In this document: piece after piece, positions 18,102 through 27,067 of the stretch
Layout of the letters: the number at the start of each line of letters is the position of its first letter
Numbering within the stretch: the first letter of the stretch is position 1
Assembly: GCF_003286415.2 (NCBI RefSeq)
Contig: NZ_CP043450.1
Coordinates: 1,612,001 to 1,676,000 of the forward strand
Length of the DNA stretch: 64,000 nt
Source: Mucilaginibacter rubeus
Lineage (GTDB): Bacteria; Bacteroidota; Bacteroidia; Sphingobacteriales; Sphingobacteriaceae
Direction: 5' to 3'
Notes under the pieces: generated by a model
Told to the model about the DNA's origin: nothing
Seen by the model: only the letters and a program-made list of their open reading frames with translations
Databases searched by the model: none
Translations under genes and position numbers: made by a program

Positions 18102-19907
18102 ATGAAATTAGCATCCAAGTTAACCCTGTCATTTTGCCTGTTTTTTTGCGCCGGCGCATTAGCTCAGCAACCTGTTAATATGCAATATTCGGTGTCGATG
18201 GAAAAGGCAGCCGAACATTTGTATCATGTTGAGCTCAGCAACAAAACCCATCTCAAAACACTCGACTTTAAAATGTGCGTTTGGACACCGGGGTATTATC
18301 AGCTAATAGATTTTGCAGGTGCAGTGCAAAATTTTACAGTGACCGATGCAAAAGGCAGTCCGCTAAAATTTGATAAACCGACTAAAGATACCTGGCAGGT
18401 TAATAACCCTTCTGCAGGCGATGTCAAGATCTCGTACGATGTAAAGGCTGTGGTGCCCTTTGTAGGCAACGTTTATTTGGACGAAACACGTGGCTATATT
18501 ACTCCCGGCGGCCTGTTCATGTATCTCGATCAGGAATTGCGTCACCCGGTTACCATCAAAATGAAACCTTACAGCAAATGGAATGATCTGGTAGCTACCG
18601 GACTGGATACCTTGAAGGGGCAATACCATGTTTATAAAGCTGCTGATTTTGATGTGCTTTATGATAGTCCGTTTTTAATGGGGGAGCTGGAAATTTTACC
18701 GCCATTTACCGTACAAAACAAGCCACACAACTTTATTGGCTACAAACTGCCCGCTTTTGACAGGCAGGCATTCATGGACGATCTGAAAAAGATTGTAGTA
18801 ACCGGTAGCAATATCATTGGCGAAATACCTTATACGCATTATACTTTTCTGTCGATAGGGGCAGGAGGCGGGGGTATTGAGCATTTGAACTCAACCTCGT
18901 TAAGTTTTAGCGGCGGCGAAGGGTTTAATACGCCTGAAGCCCGTAAAAAGCTTTACAACTTTATAGCGCACGAATATTTTCACCATTATAATGTTAAGCG
19001 CATCAGGCCGGTTGAGCTTGGGCCCTTTGATTATTCGAAAGAGAACCATACCAATATGCTTTGGGTATCCGAAGGCTTTACCGTTTATTATGAGTACATG
19101 ATTACCAGGCATGCCGGCTTAATGACTAACGAAGATATGTTTGGCGATTTTCAGAACAACCTGCGTAACTATGAAAACGAGCCGGGGCATTTATATCAAT
19201 CGGCAACACAAGCCAGTTACAATACCTGGGATGACGGACCTAACGGCAGGCAGGGCGATGATTTTAATAAAACCATTTCGTATTACGATAAAGGGCCAAT
19301 TTTGGGGCTGATGCTTGATTTTAGCATTCGCCACGCTACACAAAACAAGAAAACGCTTGATGATGTAATGCGCTTGCTTTATTACAAATATTACAAAAAG
19401 CTGAACCGCGGCTTTACAGAACAGGAGTTCAGGAACGAGTGCGAAAAGATGGCAGGTGTGCCTTTAACAGAAGTGTTTGAATACGCGTCGACTGTTAAAC
19501 CACCGGATTATCCAAAATATTTTGCTTACGGTGGATTGGCTGTAGATACTGCTACAACCACAGTTTCAAACGCCTGGGCCGGGTTAAATATGCGCCAGGT
19601 TAGGGATACCATGCGCGTCACCACAGTAGCTTACCAATCCCCTGCTTGGAATGCTGGCATTCGTGGGCGTAGCGTTGTTTTAAAAATTGACGGCGAAACA
19701 GCTAATCCGGAAGCTTTGGGTAAGGCACTCGATAACCGTAAAGAAGGTGATGTGGTGAAGTTTACCATTCTGAAAAATGGCGAAAAAAAAGATATAAACG
19801 TAACGCTTGGTAAAAAGCGTGAAAAGTCATTCAGGATAACCCCCTTGCCAAACCCTGATCAGCTGCAGGCTGCCATTTTTAAAAGCTGGACAGAAGGGAG
19901 GCGTTGA
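18102..19907 (+). CDS. M61 family metallopeptidase (glycyl aminopeptidase-like) with PDZ domain
   Basis: Secreted zinc peptidase of 602 residues. A Sec signal peptide (about residues 1-22, ending GALAQ) is followed by an N-terminal beta domain, then the gluzincin site HEYFHH (H290, E291, H294) with the downstream helix MLWVSEGFTVYYE supplying the third ligand, and a C-terminal PDZ domain (about residues 480-575, with the loop NAGIRGRSVVLKIDG). M61 enzymes remove N-terminal residues such as Gly or Ala from peptides. I chose ATG 18102 rather than the TTG two codons earlier because it gives the normal signal peptide. Confidence 0.92.
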   Translation: MKLASKLTLSFCLFFCAGALAQQPVNMQYSVSMEKAAEHLYHVELSNKTHLKTLDFKMCVWTPGYYQLIDFAGAVQNFTVTDAKGSPLKFDKPTKDTWQVNNPSAGDVKISYDVKAVVPFVGNVYLDETRGYITPGGLFMYLDQELRHPVTIKMKPYSKWNDLVATGLDTLKGQYHVYKAADFDVLYDSPFLMGELEILPPFTVQNKPHNFIGYKLPAFDRQAFMDDLKKIVVTGSNIIGEIPYTHYTFLSIGAGGGGIEHLNSTSLSFSGGEGFNTPEARKKLYNFIAHEYFHHYNVKRIRPVELGPFDYSKENHTNMLWVSEGFTVYYEYMITRHAGLMTNEDMFGDFQNNLRNYENEPGHLYQSATQASYNTWDDGPNGRQGDDFNKTISYYDKGPILGLMLDFSIRHATQNKKTLDDVMRLLYYKYYKKLNRGFTEQEFRNECEKMAGVPLTEVFEYASTVKPPDYPKYFAYGGLAVDTATTTVSNAWAGLNMRQVRDTMRVTTVAYQSPAWNAGIRGRSVVLKIDGETANPEALGKALDNRKEGDVVKFTILKNGEKKDINVTLGKKREKSFRITPLPNPDQLQAAIFKSWTEGRR

Positions 19908-19912
19908 TTGTT

Positions 19913-20011
19913 GTCTGAATCAGAATTTACGGAATTTGAGAATTTTCAGAATAACGAATGGTCGATAAGAAATTATGTTAATCCTAAAACTCTGTAAATT
20001 TTCATTCAGAC
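19913..20011. repeat. Imperfect inverted repeat GTCTGAAT...ATTCAGAC
   Basis: Arms 19913-19930 and 19994-20011 (18 bases) pair at 16 positions around an about 63-base AT-rich centre. It starts 5 bases past the M61 stop, so could form the 3' end of that transcript. Part of a 513-bp gene-free stretch (19908-20420). Confidence 0.65.
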
Positions 20012-20023
20012 AAAGCTGCGTTA

Positions 20024-20106
20024 GCGATAGGAGCGGATACCGGCCTGTGTGTAAAGCCTGCAGGCGTATGAGCGTATAGCGCGGGCCGAAGGTAACGCCA
20101 TAATCG
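20024..20106. repeat. GC-rich structured intergenic element (GCGTTAGCGATAGGAGCGG...)
   Basis: GC-rich block in AT-rich surroundings, starting GCGTTAGCGATAGGAGCGG and ending with GGTAACGCC, which pairs with the start (GCGTTA / TAACGC). A short inner hairpin GCCTGCAGGC lies at 20067-20076. I recognise this opening word as one that recurs between genes in Bacteroidota genomes; only one copy is in this window. Confidence 0.5.
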
Positions 20107-20149
20107 ATTTAAGAGTTGGGATTTTTGATTTTGGATTTATTATGTCTTA

Positions 20150-20318
20150 ACCGGAATTAAACGAATTAAAGAACTTATCGAATGTGCCTGAAATTCTGCC
20201 AATTCTTTAATTCCAGAAATTCGAGTTCAGACAATAATAACGCTTACTTAATCAGCCAGCAACCATTAACCCCATAAAACAAACCACTCACTTAATCAAC
20301 CCAATAAACCATTCACTA
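20150..20318. repeat. Adjacent word repeats: GAATTAAACGAATT family and GATTAAGT family (reverse strand)
   Basis: 20150-20236 holds GAATTAAACGAATTAAAG and, downstream, CTTTAATTC and AATTCGAGTTCAG, the same words as in the palindrome at 23415-23509. 20241-20318 holds two reverse-strand copies of the GGTTGATTAAGTGAG family (ACTTAATCA at 20245 and CACTTAATCAACCC at 20289). No coding capacity. Confidence 0.55.
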
Positions 20319-20344
20319 AGCATAAAAACAAATCTACCCACCCC

Positions 20345-20374
20345 TTGCTTTTGCATAATTAATCACTATCTTTG
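20345..20374 (+). promoter_or_regulatory. Bacteroidota-type promoter of rpsO
   Basis: -33 TTG at 20345-20347, 19 bases, then -7 TATCTTTG at 20367-20374, matching TAnnTTTG. The transcript would have a leader of about 40 bases before the rpsO ATG. Confidence 0.75.
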
Positions 20375-20420
20375 CACCCACAATTAATAAAATAGTTAAC
20401 GCTTTAATATTATTCAAGTA

Positions 20421-20699
20421 ATGTATTTAGGTAAAGAAGCAAAGGCAGAGATCTTTGCAAAACACGGTAAATCAGCTACAGACACAGGTTCTGCAGAAGG
20501 ACAGGTAGCTTTATTCACCACTCGTATCGCACATTTAACTGGCCACCTGAAAAAAAACAAACATGATTTTTCAACTCAGTTATCACTGCAAAAATTAGTA
20601 GGTAAGCGTCGCGCGTTACTTGCTTATTTATACAAAAAAGACATTGAAAGATATCGTGCTATCATCAAAGCTTTACAGCTTAGGGATATCATTAAGTAA
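20421..20699 (+). CDS. rpsO: 30S ribosomal protein S15
   Basis: 92 residues, normal length for S15. The family pattern is clear: DTGSAEGQVALFTTRIAHLT near residues 20-40, HKHDFS-like turn (KNKHDFSTQLSLQKLV), then GKRRALLAYL. S15 binds 16S rRNA early in assembly of the small-subunit platform. It precedes pnp as in many bacteria, but a hairpin terminator separates the two here. Confidence 0.97.
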   Translation: MYLGKEAKAEIFAKHGKSATDTGSAEGQVALFTTRIAHLTGHLKKNKHDFSTQLSLQKLVGKRRALLAYLYKKDIERYRAIIKALQLRDIIK

Positions 20700-20717
20700 T
20701 TCTCTCCTTTTTTATTT

Positions 20718-20749
20718 AAAAGCCATCCCCATTTTAGGATGGCTTTTTT
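20718..20749 (+). terminator. Terminator between rpsO and pnp
   Basis: 11-bp perfect stem (20718-20728 with 20737-20747), loop of 8, ending in a T run. It suggests that pnp needs its own promoter or read-through. Confidence 0.85.
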
Positions 20750-20826
20750 ACTTTTGAAACATATATTTACAAACATAAAATCCGATGCGCTCCCGAAGAT
20801 GAAAAGTGCATCACAAACAAAAAAAG

Positions 20827-22959
20827 ATGAGTTTAAACGTAATTAAAAAAGTTATTGATCTGGGCGACGGACGCACCATTGAGATCGAGACAGGTAAGCT
20901 GGCCAAACAAGCGGATGGTTCGGTAGTAGTAAAAATGGGTGATACCATGTTACTGGCTACTGTAGTATCATCGCCTGAAGCTAAAGAAGGTGTTGACTTC
21001 TTGCCATTATCTGTTGACTACCAGGAAAAATACGCTGCAACAGGCCGTATCCCGGGTGGTTTTTTACGCCGCGAGGCCCGTTTATCAGACTATGAGGTTT
21101 TGATCTCTCGTTTGGTTGACCGTGCTTTGCGTCCATTATTCCCTGAAGATTATCACGCAGATACACAAGTGATGATTTCATTAATATCTGCCGATAAAGA
21201 TATTATGCCTGATGCTTTAGCCGGTTTGGCAGCTTCTGCAGCTTTATCTGTATCTAACATCCCTTTTAACGGCCCTATATCTGAAGTTCGTGTTGCCAAA
21301 ATTGATGGTCAGTTAGTAATTAACCCTACTTTAAGCCAGCTTGAGCATGCCACTTTAGAATTTATTGTTGCAGGCAGCGAGCATGATATCAACATGGTTG
21401 AGGGCGAATCAAAAGAAATTCAGGAAGCTGAATTGGTTGAGGCTATCAAATTTGCACATGCTGCTATCAAAATTCAGTGTTTAGCTCAAAAAGAACTAAC
21501 CATTGAAGTTGGTAAAACCGAAAAACGCGTTTACAGCCATGAGCACAGCAATGAAGATTTGAAAAAAGCTATCTACGCTGCTACTTATGATCAGGTTTAC
21601 GCTATTGCTTCTGCAGCTTCGGCAAAAGAAGAGCGTGGCGCTAAATTTAAAGAAGTACGTGATGCTTACATCGAAACCTTAGGCGAGATTGATGATATCA
21701 CTAAAGGCCTTGCTAAAAAATATTACCACGATGTAGAGTATGATGCTATCCGTAACCTTGTATTAGATGAAGGTAAACGTTTAGACGGTCGTACTACTAC
21801 CCAGATCCGCCCGATATGGAGCGAAGTTGGTTATTTACCATCTGCTCACGGTTCGGCCGTATTTACCCGTGGCGAAACCCAATCATTAACTTCTGTTACC
21901 TTAGGTGCTAAGGATGATGAGCAAATGATTGATGGTGCTTTCATTAACGGCTACCAGAAATTTATGCTGCACTACAACTTCCCAGGTTTTTCAACTGGCG
22001 AGGTTAGGCCTAACAGGGGTGCTGGTCGCCGTGAAATTGGTCACGGTAACCTGGCTCAGCGTTCATTGAAACAAGTATTGCCTTCTGAAGATGAAAACCC
22101 GTACACTATCCGTATAGTTTCTGATATTTTGGAATCAAACGGCTCGTCATCAATGGCTACAGTTTGTGCCGGTACATTAGCGCTGATGGATGCAGGTGTT
22201 AAAATTAAAGAGCCGGTATCGGGTATTGCGATGGGCTTGATCACTAACGAAATGGGTACCAAATATGCTATCCTTTCTGATATTCTTGGTGACGAAGACC
22301 ACTTAGGTGACATGGACTTTAAAGTAACCGGTACTAAAAACGGTATCGTTGCTGTTCAGATGGACTTGAAAATTAACGGTCTTTCATACGAAGTTTTAAC
22401 CAATGCGTTAAACCAGGCTAAAGACGGTCGTTTACACATCCTTGGCGAAATGGCTAAAACCATTACCGAAGCACGTGCCGACTACAAACCACACGCTCCG
22501 CGTATTGTTACCATCAAAATTGATAAAGAATTTATTGGTGCCGTTATCGGGCCCGGTGGTAAAATCATCCAGGAAATGCAGCGTGAAACAGGCGCTACCA
22601 TTTCTATCGAGGAAAAAGACAACCAGGGTATTGTTCAGATCTTTGCCGATAACAAGGCTTCTATCGATGCTGCTTTGGGCCGTATCCGTGCTATCGCTTC
22701 AAAACCTGAGGTAGGCGAAATTTACGAAGGTAAAGTAAAATCGATCATGCCTTTCGGCGCGTTTGTTGAGATCATGCCTGGTAAAGATGGTTTGCTTCAC
22801 ATTTCTGAAATTGATCACCGCCGTATTGAAACTATGGACGGTATCTTCCAGATAGGTGATGAGGTAAGGGTAAAACTACTTGACGTAGATAAGCAAGGTA
22901 AACTGAAGCTATCGCGTAAGGTATTATTGCCTAAACCGGAGCCAAAACAAAGTAACTAA
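20827..22959 (+). CDS. pnp: Polyribonucleotide nucleotidyltransferase (PNPase)
   Basis: 3'-5' phosphorolytic exoribonuclease, 710 residues, normal length. Two RNase PH domains (first with [20 protein letters not shown], second with TRGETQSL and [15 protein letters not shown]), then a KH domain ([12 protein letters not shown], about residues 565-615) and an S1 domain ([19 protein letters not shown], about 635-700). I place the start at ATG 20827, preceded by an A-rich AAACAAAAAAAG tract; a GTG seven codons upstream (20806) would add only MHHKQKK, which is not typical. Downstream gene of the rpsO-pnp pair. Confidence 0.96.
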   Translation: MSLNVIKKVIDLGDGRTIEIETGKLAKQADGSVVVKMGDTMLLATVVSSPEAKEGVDFLPLSVDYQEKYAATGRIPGGFLRREARLSDYEVLISRLVDRALRPLFPEDYHADTQVMISLISADKDIMPDALAGLAASAALSVSNIPFNGPISEVRVAKIDGQLVINPTLSQLEHATLEFIVAGSEHDINMVEGESKEIQEAELVEAIKFAHAAIKIQCLAQKELTIEVGKTEKRVYSHEHSNEDLKKAIYAATYDQVYAIASAASAKEERGAKFKEVRDAYIETLGEIDDITKGLAKKYYHDVEYDAIRNLVLDEGKRLDGRTTTQIRPIWSEVGYLPSAHGSAVFTRGETQSLTSVTLGAKDDEQMIDGAFINGYQKFMLHYNFPGFSTGEVRPNRGAGRREIGHGNLAQRSLKQVLPSEDENPYTIRIVSDILESNGSSSMATVCAGTLALMDAGVKIKEPVSGIAMGLITNEMGTKYAILSDILGDEDHLGDMDFKVTGTKNGIVAVQMDLKINGLSYEVLTNALNQAKDGRLHILGEMAKTITEARADYKPHAPRIVTIKIDKEFIGAVIGPGGKIIQEMQRETGATISIEEKDNQGIVQIFADNKASIDAALGRIRAIASKPEVGEIYEGKVKSIMPFGAFVEIMPGKDGLLHISEIDHRRIETMDGIFQIGDEVRVKLLDVDKQGKLKLSRKVLLPKPEPKQSN

Positions 22960-22973
22960 GCAATTTTTTATAG

Positions 22974-23008
22974 TAACAAAACCCTCTTTATGAGGGTTTT
23001 GTTATTTT
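22974..23008 (+). terminator. Terminator of pnp
   Basis: 13-bp perfect stem (22974-22986 with 22992-23004), loop of 5, followed by TTTT. Confidence 0.88.
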
Positions 23009-23114
23009 GTTTTAAATTTTTTTAACTTTTTTAAAACAAAAACCGGATGTTTAAACTTATTAACTGTTAATACATAGTTGCTAAAACCATAATTCCGATC
23101 CTGTTTGATAAAAA

Positions 23115-23390
23115 ATGACCCCTGCTACTAATAATGATCCTTTAGATTTCCTGAATAAAAATTCGGCTGGAATGCAGGCGGGTACTCAGACTGATTTGGT
23201 TCAGCAGTTACTGTATGAAATAATCAGGGTTAAGGAAATTATTGTTTATTACGACTCCATCCCAAACGGAGGCGGACAGTTAGGTTCATCCATTCTCAAT
23301 GAGCTTGTTTCAGAAGCTTATCAGTCGCTGGTTAATTACGACACCGTACTCATGCGGAAATATTACGATTTGTTGTTGAATTGCGATTGA
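23115..23390 (+). CDS. Small conserved-type hypothetical protein
   Basis: 91 residues, no signal peptide or membrane segment. N-terminal 20 residues are Asn/Thr/Ala-rich, the remainder is predicted helical with heptad-like hydrophobics (LVQQLLYEIIRVKEIIVYYD) and a C-terminal helix YQSLVNYDTVLMRKYYDLLL. Codon use and the start ATG 23115 look ordinary. No family recognised. A palindromic repeat follows the stop, and the next gene is convergent, so it is monocistronic. Confidence 0.6.
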   Translation: MTPATNNDPLDFLNKNSAGMQAGTQTDLVQQLLYEIIRVKEIIVYYDSIPNGGGQLGSSILNELVSEAYQSLVNYDTVLMRKYYDLLLNCD

Positions 23391-23414
23391 GGCTGCAATC
23401 GATATTTTTGTCTA

Positions 23415-23509
23415 AACTCGAATTAAACGAATTTTGTGAATTAATCGAATTTTGTCTCCGCTGTCCTTCTTCTATTCTGTTGATTCTAATAATTCATTTA
23501 ATTCGAGTT
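23415..23509. repeat. Palindrome AACTCGAATTAAACGAATT ... its complement
   Basis: Arms 23415-23433 and 23491-23509, 19 bases with one mismatch. Located between two convergent genes, so it may serve as a bidirectional 3' end. Same word family as 20150-20236. Confidence 0.75.
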
Positions 23510-23517
23510 CTGAAGAT

Positions 23518-24684
23518 CTACAGCAACAATATATCAATCTGATGTGCATGCACCATGCCCACAACCGGCGACCATGCAAATACCGTAAAGCGGCCATCTT
23601 GCGAAGCTACTAAAGCTATGGCATTCTTTTGATCAAAAACAAATTGTGCTGCGGCTAAATGCCTTGTACCGCCATTTTGAGCCGGATGGATTACCCGGGT
23701 TGAGCAGCCTACTATTGGTTCGGTAACTACAATCTCTTCAATAGGTGAACTTTCTTCCGAGCGGCCTATTTTGGCACCGAAAGCCAGCAGCTCGTGTTTA
23801 TCATTTATAAGGGTAGCGCCGTCTATCGAAGTTAATCCGCCTATGGTATCAACCGCACGGCGCATTTTTTCCTGCCATGAGGTATGGTAACGGTCGATAC
23901 CTTCGTGAATCATCAGATCTGTAAGCCCCGAAAACGGAGGATCAACAGGGTAGGAGATCGGTGTAATAATGGATTTGCGCCATTCTTCGCTTTCGGAAGG
24001 GACAACTAATAAGATGCCGCCACGTTTGTGGGCCTGCATGGAGGTAGCCAGCTGAACTAATACGTTCACCGGATCATTCCACAGGGATGGCAAAGTAAAA
24101 TCAAGCATGGCCGAAAGTACATTGGGGCAATCAGAAATGCTGGAGCCATGCTCGTCAACTACTTTAATATCGTCGCCTTTTAATATGGCTATGTTTACAA
24201 ACTTACCAAAGCCTTCTATACGGCGATGTTTGATCACCAGTAGTCCTGGCTCAATTACTTCCAGCACAAAACAGTAAGCCGGAATAGCCAGGGTGGTTCC
24301 CCAAATATATAGTTCATCATCTTCTATCCAGATGCCTAAATGGATGCCCGGCTGTTGTACTGCCGAAGCAAATTTGGTAAGGATATTAGGCGCAAGTTTA
24401 ATTTTGCCACCAAACAACAATGGCTGACCGGCTGCTTCGGGCGGTAAAAAAGCCAGGGTGAATTTTGGTGAAAAGCCCTCTTCCCGGCGTAAGCTTGCCC
24501 AAAATGAGATATCAATAAGTGATTCGATGGTGGTGCAGCTCGGAGTAGGCGCGAGGTCTATCTCGTTGTTATCGGCAAGCGCTTTGGCATGAAAATGCCT
24601 GAAATGCCTTTCGATAATGGTTGCCACTTTACCGGCTGCTTTATATGTAGGTCCTGAACTCAAAGTTTTGGTGGTGTCTTTCAT
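23518..24684 (-). CDS. DACNV/DisA-N-like putative diadenylate cyclase
   Basis: 388 residues, soluble, no signal peptide. The C-terminal third has both diadenylate cyclase (DAC) hallmarks: DGA at residues 288-290 (SIDGATLIND) and GTRHLAAA at 339-346, followed by IALVASQDGRFTVF, equivalent to the VSEE(T/G)G strand of DisA and CdaA. Canonical DAC has RHR; here it is RHL. The N-terminal part (about 1-270) is not DisA-like and matches what I recall of the DACNV putative sensor domain that accompanies such cyclases. DAC enzymes make c-di-AMP from two ATP. Activity is uncertain because of the RHR change. A good promoter precedes it and the gene stands alone. Confidence 0.72.
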   Translation of the reverse strand: MKDTTKTLSSGPTYKAAGKVATIIERHFRHFHAKALADNNEIDLAPTPSCTTIESLIDISFWASLRREEGFSPKFTLAFLPPEAAGQPLLFGGKIKLAPNILTKFASAVQQPGIHLGIWIEDDELYIWGTTLAIPAYCFVLEVIEPGLLVIKHRRIEGFGKFVNIAILKGDDIKVVDEHGSSISDCPNVLSAMLDFTLPSLWNDPVNVLVQLATSMQAHKRGGILLVVPSESEEWRKSIITPISYPVDPPFSGLTDLMIHEGIDRYHTSWQEKMRRAVDTIGGLTSIDGATLINDKHELLAFGAKIGRSEESSPIEEIVVTEPIVGCSTRVIHPAQNGGTRHLAAAQFVFDQKNAIALVASQDGRFTVFAWSPVVGMVHAHQIDILLL

Positions 24685-24698
24685 TTAAATACTTATCT

Positions 24699-24730
24699 CA
24701 AAAGTAAAGCTAAAAAAACGCGCTTACAAA
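24699..24730 (-). promoter_or_regulatory. Promoter of the DAC-like gene
   Basis: On the minus strand TTTG (24730-24727), 20 bases, TACTTTTG (24706-24699), matching the Bacteroidota -33/-7 pattern; the ATG is 14 bases further on. Confidence 0.7.
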
Positions 24731-24922
24731 CTAAGGCCTCAATATTGCAATTGGCGGATAATCAGCCCCGAGATTGGAAGTTGAATAATCATCTGATTGT
24801 CGCACTGTCAAATCTTTATCATACTTAATATCAATTATCTATCCAAGGTCAGTTGTTGATCCGGGTAAGATTTTTTTCGGATTTATTGTATCAATTTTGC
24901 AGCCGGAAACGATAATATAATC

Positions 24923-25084
24923 ATGAAACTTATATCACACCTGATATCACTCACCCTGCCAGACACTACGCCCTTGCAGGTATCGGCTTTGTTAAATTTA
25001 GGCTTAACTTATGTACAGCAAGGTTTCAATAAAATTTTCCATAAAGCGGAAGATCGTGACCCTTGTGCCGAGCCTTGTATGTAA
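24923..25084 (+). CDS. Possible 53-residue protein with C-terminal CxxxC
   Basis: Short open frame ATG 24923 to TAA 25084 in the 471-bp gap between the DAC-like gene and the MFS gene. The product starts MKLISHLISLTLPD and ends RDPCAEPCM, with two cysteines three residues apart near the end. No signal peptide. The frame is plausible (no rare start, balanced composition) but there is no homology I recognise and no clear ribosome binding site. It may be non-coding. Confidence 0.35.
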   Translation: MKLISHLISLTLPDTTPLQVSALLNLGLTYVQQGFNKIFHKAEDRDPCAEPCM

Positions 25085-25131
25085 GCCATGGTATAATTAC
25101 TAATAGCGGGTACATACTGATAAAATATAGC

Positions 25132-25139
25132 TAAATTTG
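25132..25139 (+). promoter_or_regulatory. -7 box upstream of the MFS gene
   Basis: TAAATTTG, matching TAnnTTTG, 16 bases before the MFS start codon. No clear -33 element at the expected distance. Confidence 0.45.
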
Positions 25140-25155
25140 GGCTTCATTATACAGT

Positions 25156-26316
25156 ATGGATCAGCTAACGGCTGCGGGCAAATCAAAAATGCGGATTGCC
25201 AACAGTGTATTCTTCTTCGTTTCGGGCTTCGGTTATTCTTCATGGGCCTCACGTATTCCATCCATAAAACATCAGCTTAATTTAAATGAAGCCCAGTTAG
25301 GTATTGTATTATTTGCTATGCCTGTTGGCCTGATGCTTACGATGCCACTTACAGCTAAAATGATCAAACATTTCAGCAGTCGGGTAATGATGCTGATAGG
25401 GGCGCTGGCTTTTAGTTTGGTGTTATGCCTGCCGGGTTTCGCGGCTTATATGTGGCAGCTGATCGTTGTATTATTCTTTATCGGTTCTACACGTAATATA
25501 TTGGGCTTATCCATGAATTCGCAAGCCGTGGGGATCCAGGCTTTGTATGATAAATCAATCATGGTGACATTTCATGGTATCTGGAGCCTGGCTGGTTTTG
25601 GTGGTGCTGCAGTGGGTTACTTGATGGTGTTATTTAATGTAGCGCCTTCGTATCATTTATTGTTTGTGGGGATTGCAATGTTTATCCTTTCAATGATATT
25701 TTATCCCTCAACTTACGATTACCAGCCGGCGGAAACTCCGGACAAATCTGTATTCTCGATGCCCGATAAGCACCTGCTTAAATTCTCATTGATCTGCTTC
25801 GCTTCTATGGCCTGCGAAAATACTTTGTATGACTGGAGCGGCGTTTATTTTGAAAAGGTGGTACATGCCACCAAATCGTTTGCCGAGGCCGGTTTTGTAG
25901 TTTACATGGTAACCATGACGATTGGCCGTTTTGCAGGCGATAGGGTAGTTTCTGCCATCGGCATCAAAAAGGTTTTAACTTACAGTAGTGTGTTGGTATT
26001 CGCCGGTTTACTGGTATCGGTTTTTTTGCCGTTTACACTAACCATTTATCTGGGGTACGCCATGATAGGCATGGGGGTATCCTGTATAGTACCGCTGATA
26101 TTTAGCATGGCCGGCAAGTCAAAAACAATGAACAGCAGCCAGGCATTGGCAGCTATATCAACTGTTGGCTATCTCGGCTTTGTTATAGTGCCGCCTATAG
26201 TAGGTTTTATAGCCCAGGCGGCCAATTTGCAAATAGCTTTCTTTGTTGTCGCCGCCTTTGCTGCCATGATGATATGGTTGGTACGAAAAATTGAAGACGA
26301 GCCCGCGGTATCATAG
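25156..26316 (+). CDS. MFS transporter (YbjJ-like)
   Basis: Major facilitator of 386 residues with about twelve hydrophobic segments and a short central loop (about residues 190-205). N-terminus SVFFFVSGFGYSSWASRIPSI resembles the YbjJ/fucose-permease-like group found in many bacteria. The usual motif A between TM2 and TM3 is weak (MTAKMIKHFSSR). Substrate unknown. Monocistronic by its own -7 box; the DinB-family gene follows after about 95 bases on the same strand. Confidence 0.85.
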   Translation: MDQLTAAGKSKMRIANSVFFFVSGFGYSSWASRIPSIKHQLNLNEAQLGIVLFAMPVGLMLTMPLTAKMIKHFSSRVMMLIGALAFSLVLCLPGFAAYMWQLIVVLFFIGSTRNILGLSMNSQAVGIQALYDKSIMVTFHGIWSLAGFGGAAVGYLMVLFNVAPSYHLLFVGIAMFILSMIFYPSTYDYQPAETPDKSVFSMPDKHLLKFSLICFASMACENTLYDWSGVYFEKVVHATKSFAEAGFVVYMVTMTIGRFAGDRVVSAIGIKKVLTYSSVLVFAGLLVSVFLPFTLTIYLGYAMIGMGVSCIVPLIFSMAGKSKTMNSSQALAAISTVGYLGFVIVPPIVGFIAQAANLQIAFFVVAAFAAMMIWLVRKIEDEPAVS

Positions 26317-26410
26317 TTTTGTCAAATAAGCAGATCGGTATAACTTCAATTCGGTTTTGGCTTATAATTGTAATATCAAATCAGCCGGTTTGATATTACA
26401 TCTGCAAAAA

Positions 26411-26926
26411 ATGAGCACAAACATTACCGAAACCAACGTACAGCCGTCAACTGAGTTATTTATCAAGATGGTAGTTTCTAACTGGGAACTGCAAAATAGC
26501 CGCCTTAACGGTTTGCTTGACAAACTTACCGACGAAGCCCTTGCAACTGAAACAGCTCCCGGTCGTAACACCGGTGTTTACCTGCTTGGCCATCTTACAG
26601 CTGTGAGCGACGGAATGTTTACCTACTTAGGTTTAGGCGAAAGGTTGTATCCTGAGCTTGACGCTACTTTTATTAAAAATCCTGAAAACTCTGGTCTTGA
26701 AAAACCATCATTAGCTGAACTCAAGCAATATTGGGCTAAAGTTAATGAGGTACTGACGGAGAAAATGAATGCCATGCAACCGGAAGATTGGTTTAAACCG
26801 CATAGTGCAATTTCTGCAGATGATTTTGAAAAAGAGCCACACCGTAACAGACTGAATATCCTGATTAATCGTACTATACACCAGGGCTATCATATTGGGC
26901 AATTGGTTTACCTGGTAAAAAAATAA
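26411..26926 (+). CDS. DinB-family four-helix protein
   Basis: 171 residues from ATG 26411; a TTG 18 codons earlier is in frame but the added residues look non-native. DinB/YfiT proteins are four-helix bundles that bind a metal through three His, here H in LLGHLTA (about residue 60) and the pair in NRTIHQGYHIGQL near the C-terminus. Many act as thiol-dependent transferases or have unknown roles; substrate not predictable. Sits between the MFS transporter and the TetR regulator. Confidence 0.85.
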   Translation: MSTNITETNVQPSTELFIKMVVSNWELQNSRLNGLLDKLTDEALATETAPGRNTGVYLLGHLTAVSDGMFTYLGLGERLYPELDATFIKNPENSGLEKPSLAELKQYWAKVNEVLTEKMNAMQPEDWFKPHSAISADDFEKEPHRNRLNILINRTIHQGYHIGQLVYLVKK

Positions 26927-27023
26927 GCGCTTGCTGACCGGATTTTGCACAAAAGGTTTAATCCATGACAATTGGATGAAACCTTTATGACAAAGGGATG
27001 GTAAATAATCCTTAAAACCGTTA

Positions 27024-27063
27024 TACTTTTGCTTAACACTGTTAAATGATTTAATGGTGTAAT
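27024..27063 (+). promoter_or_regulatory. tetR promoter overlapped by tandem operator
   Basis: -7 box TACTTTTG at 27024-27031 abuts a palindrome TTAACACTGTTAA (27033-27045), and a degenerate second copy TTTAATGGTGTAAT begins 18 bases on (27050-27063), ending 5 bases before the tetR ATG. Position at the transcription start suits autorepression by the TetR protein. Confidence 0.65.
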
Positions 27064-27067
27064 CAAA

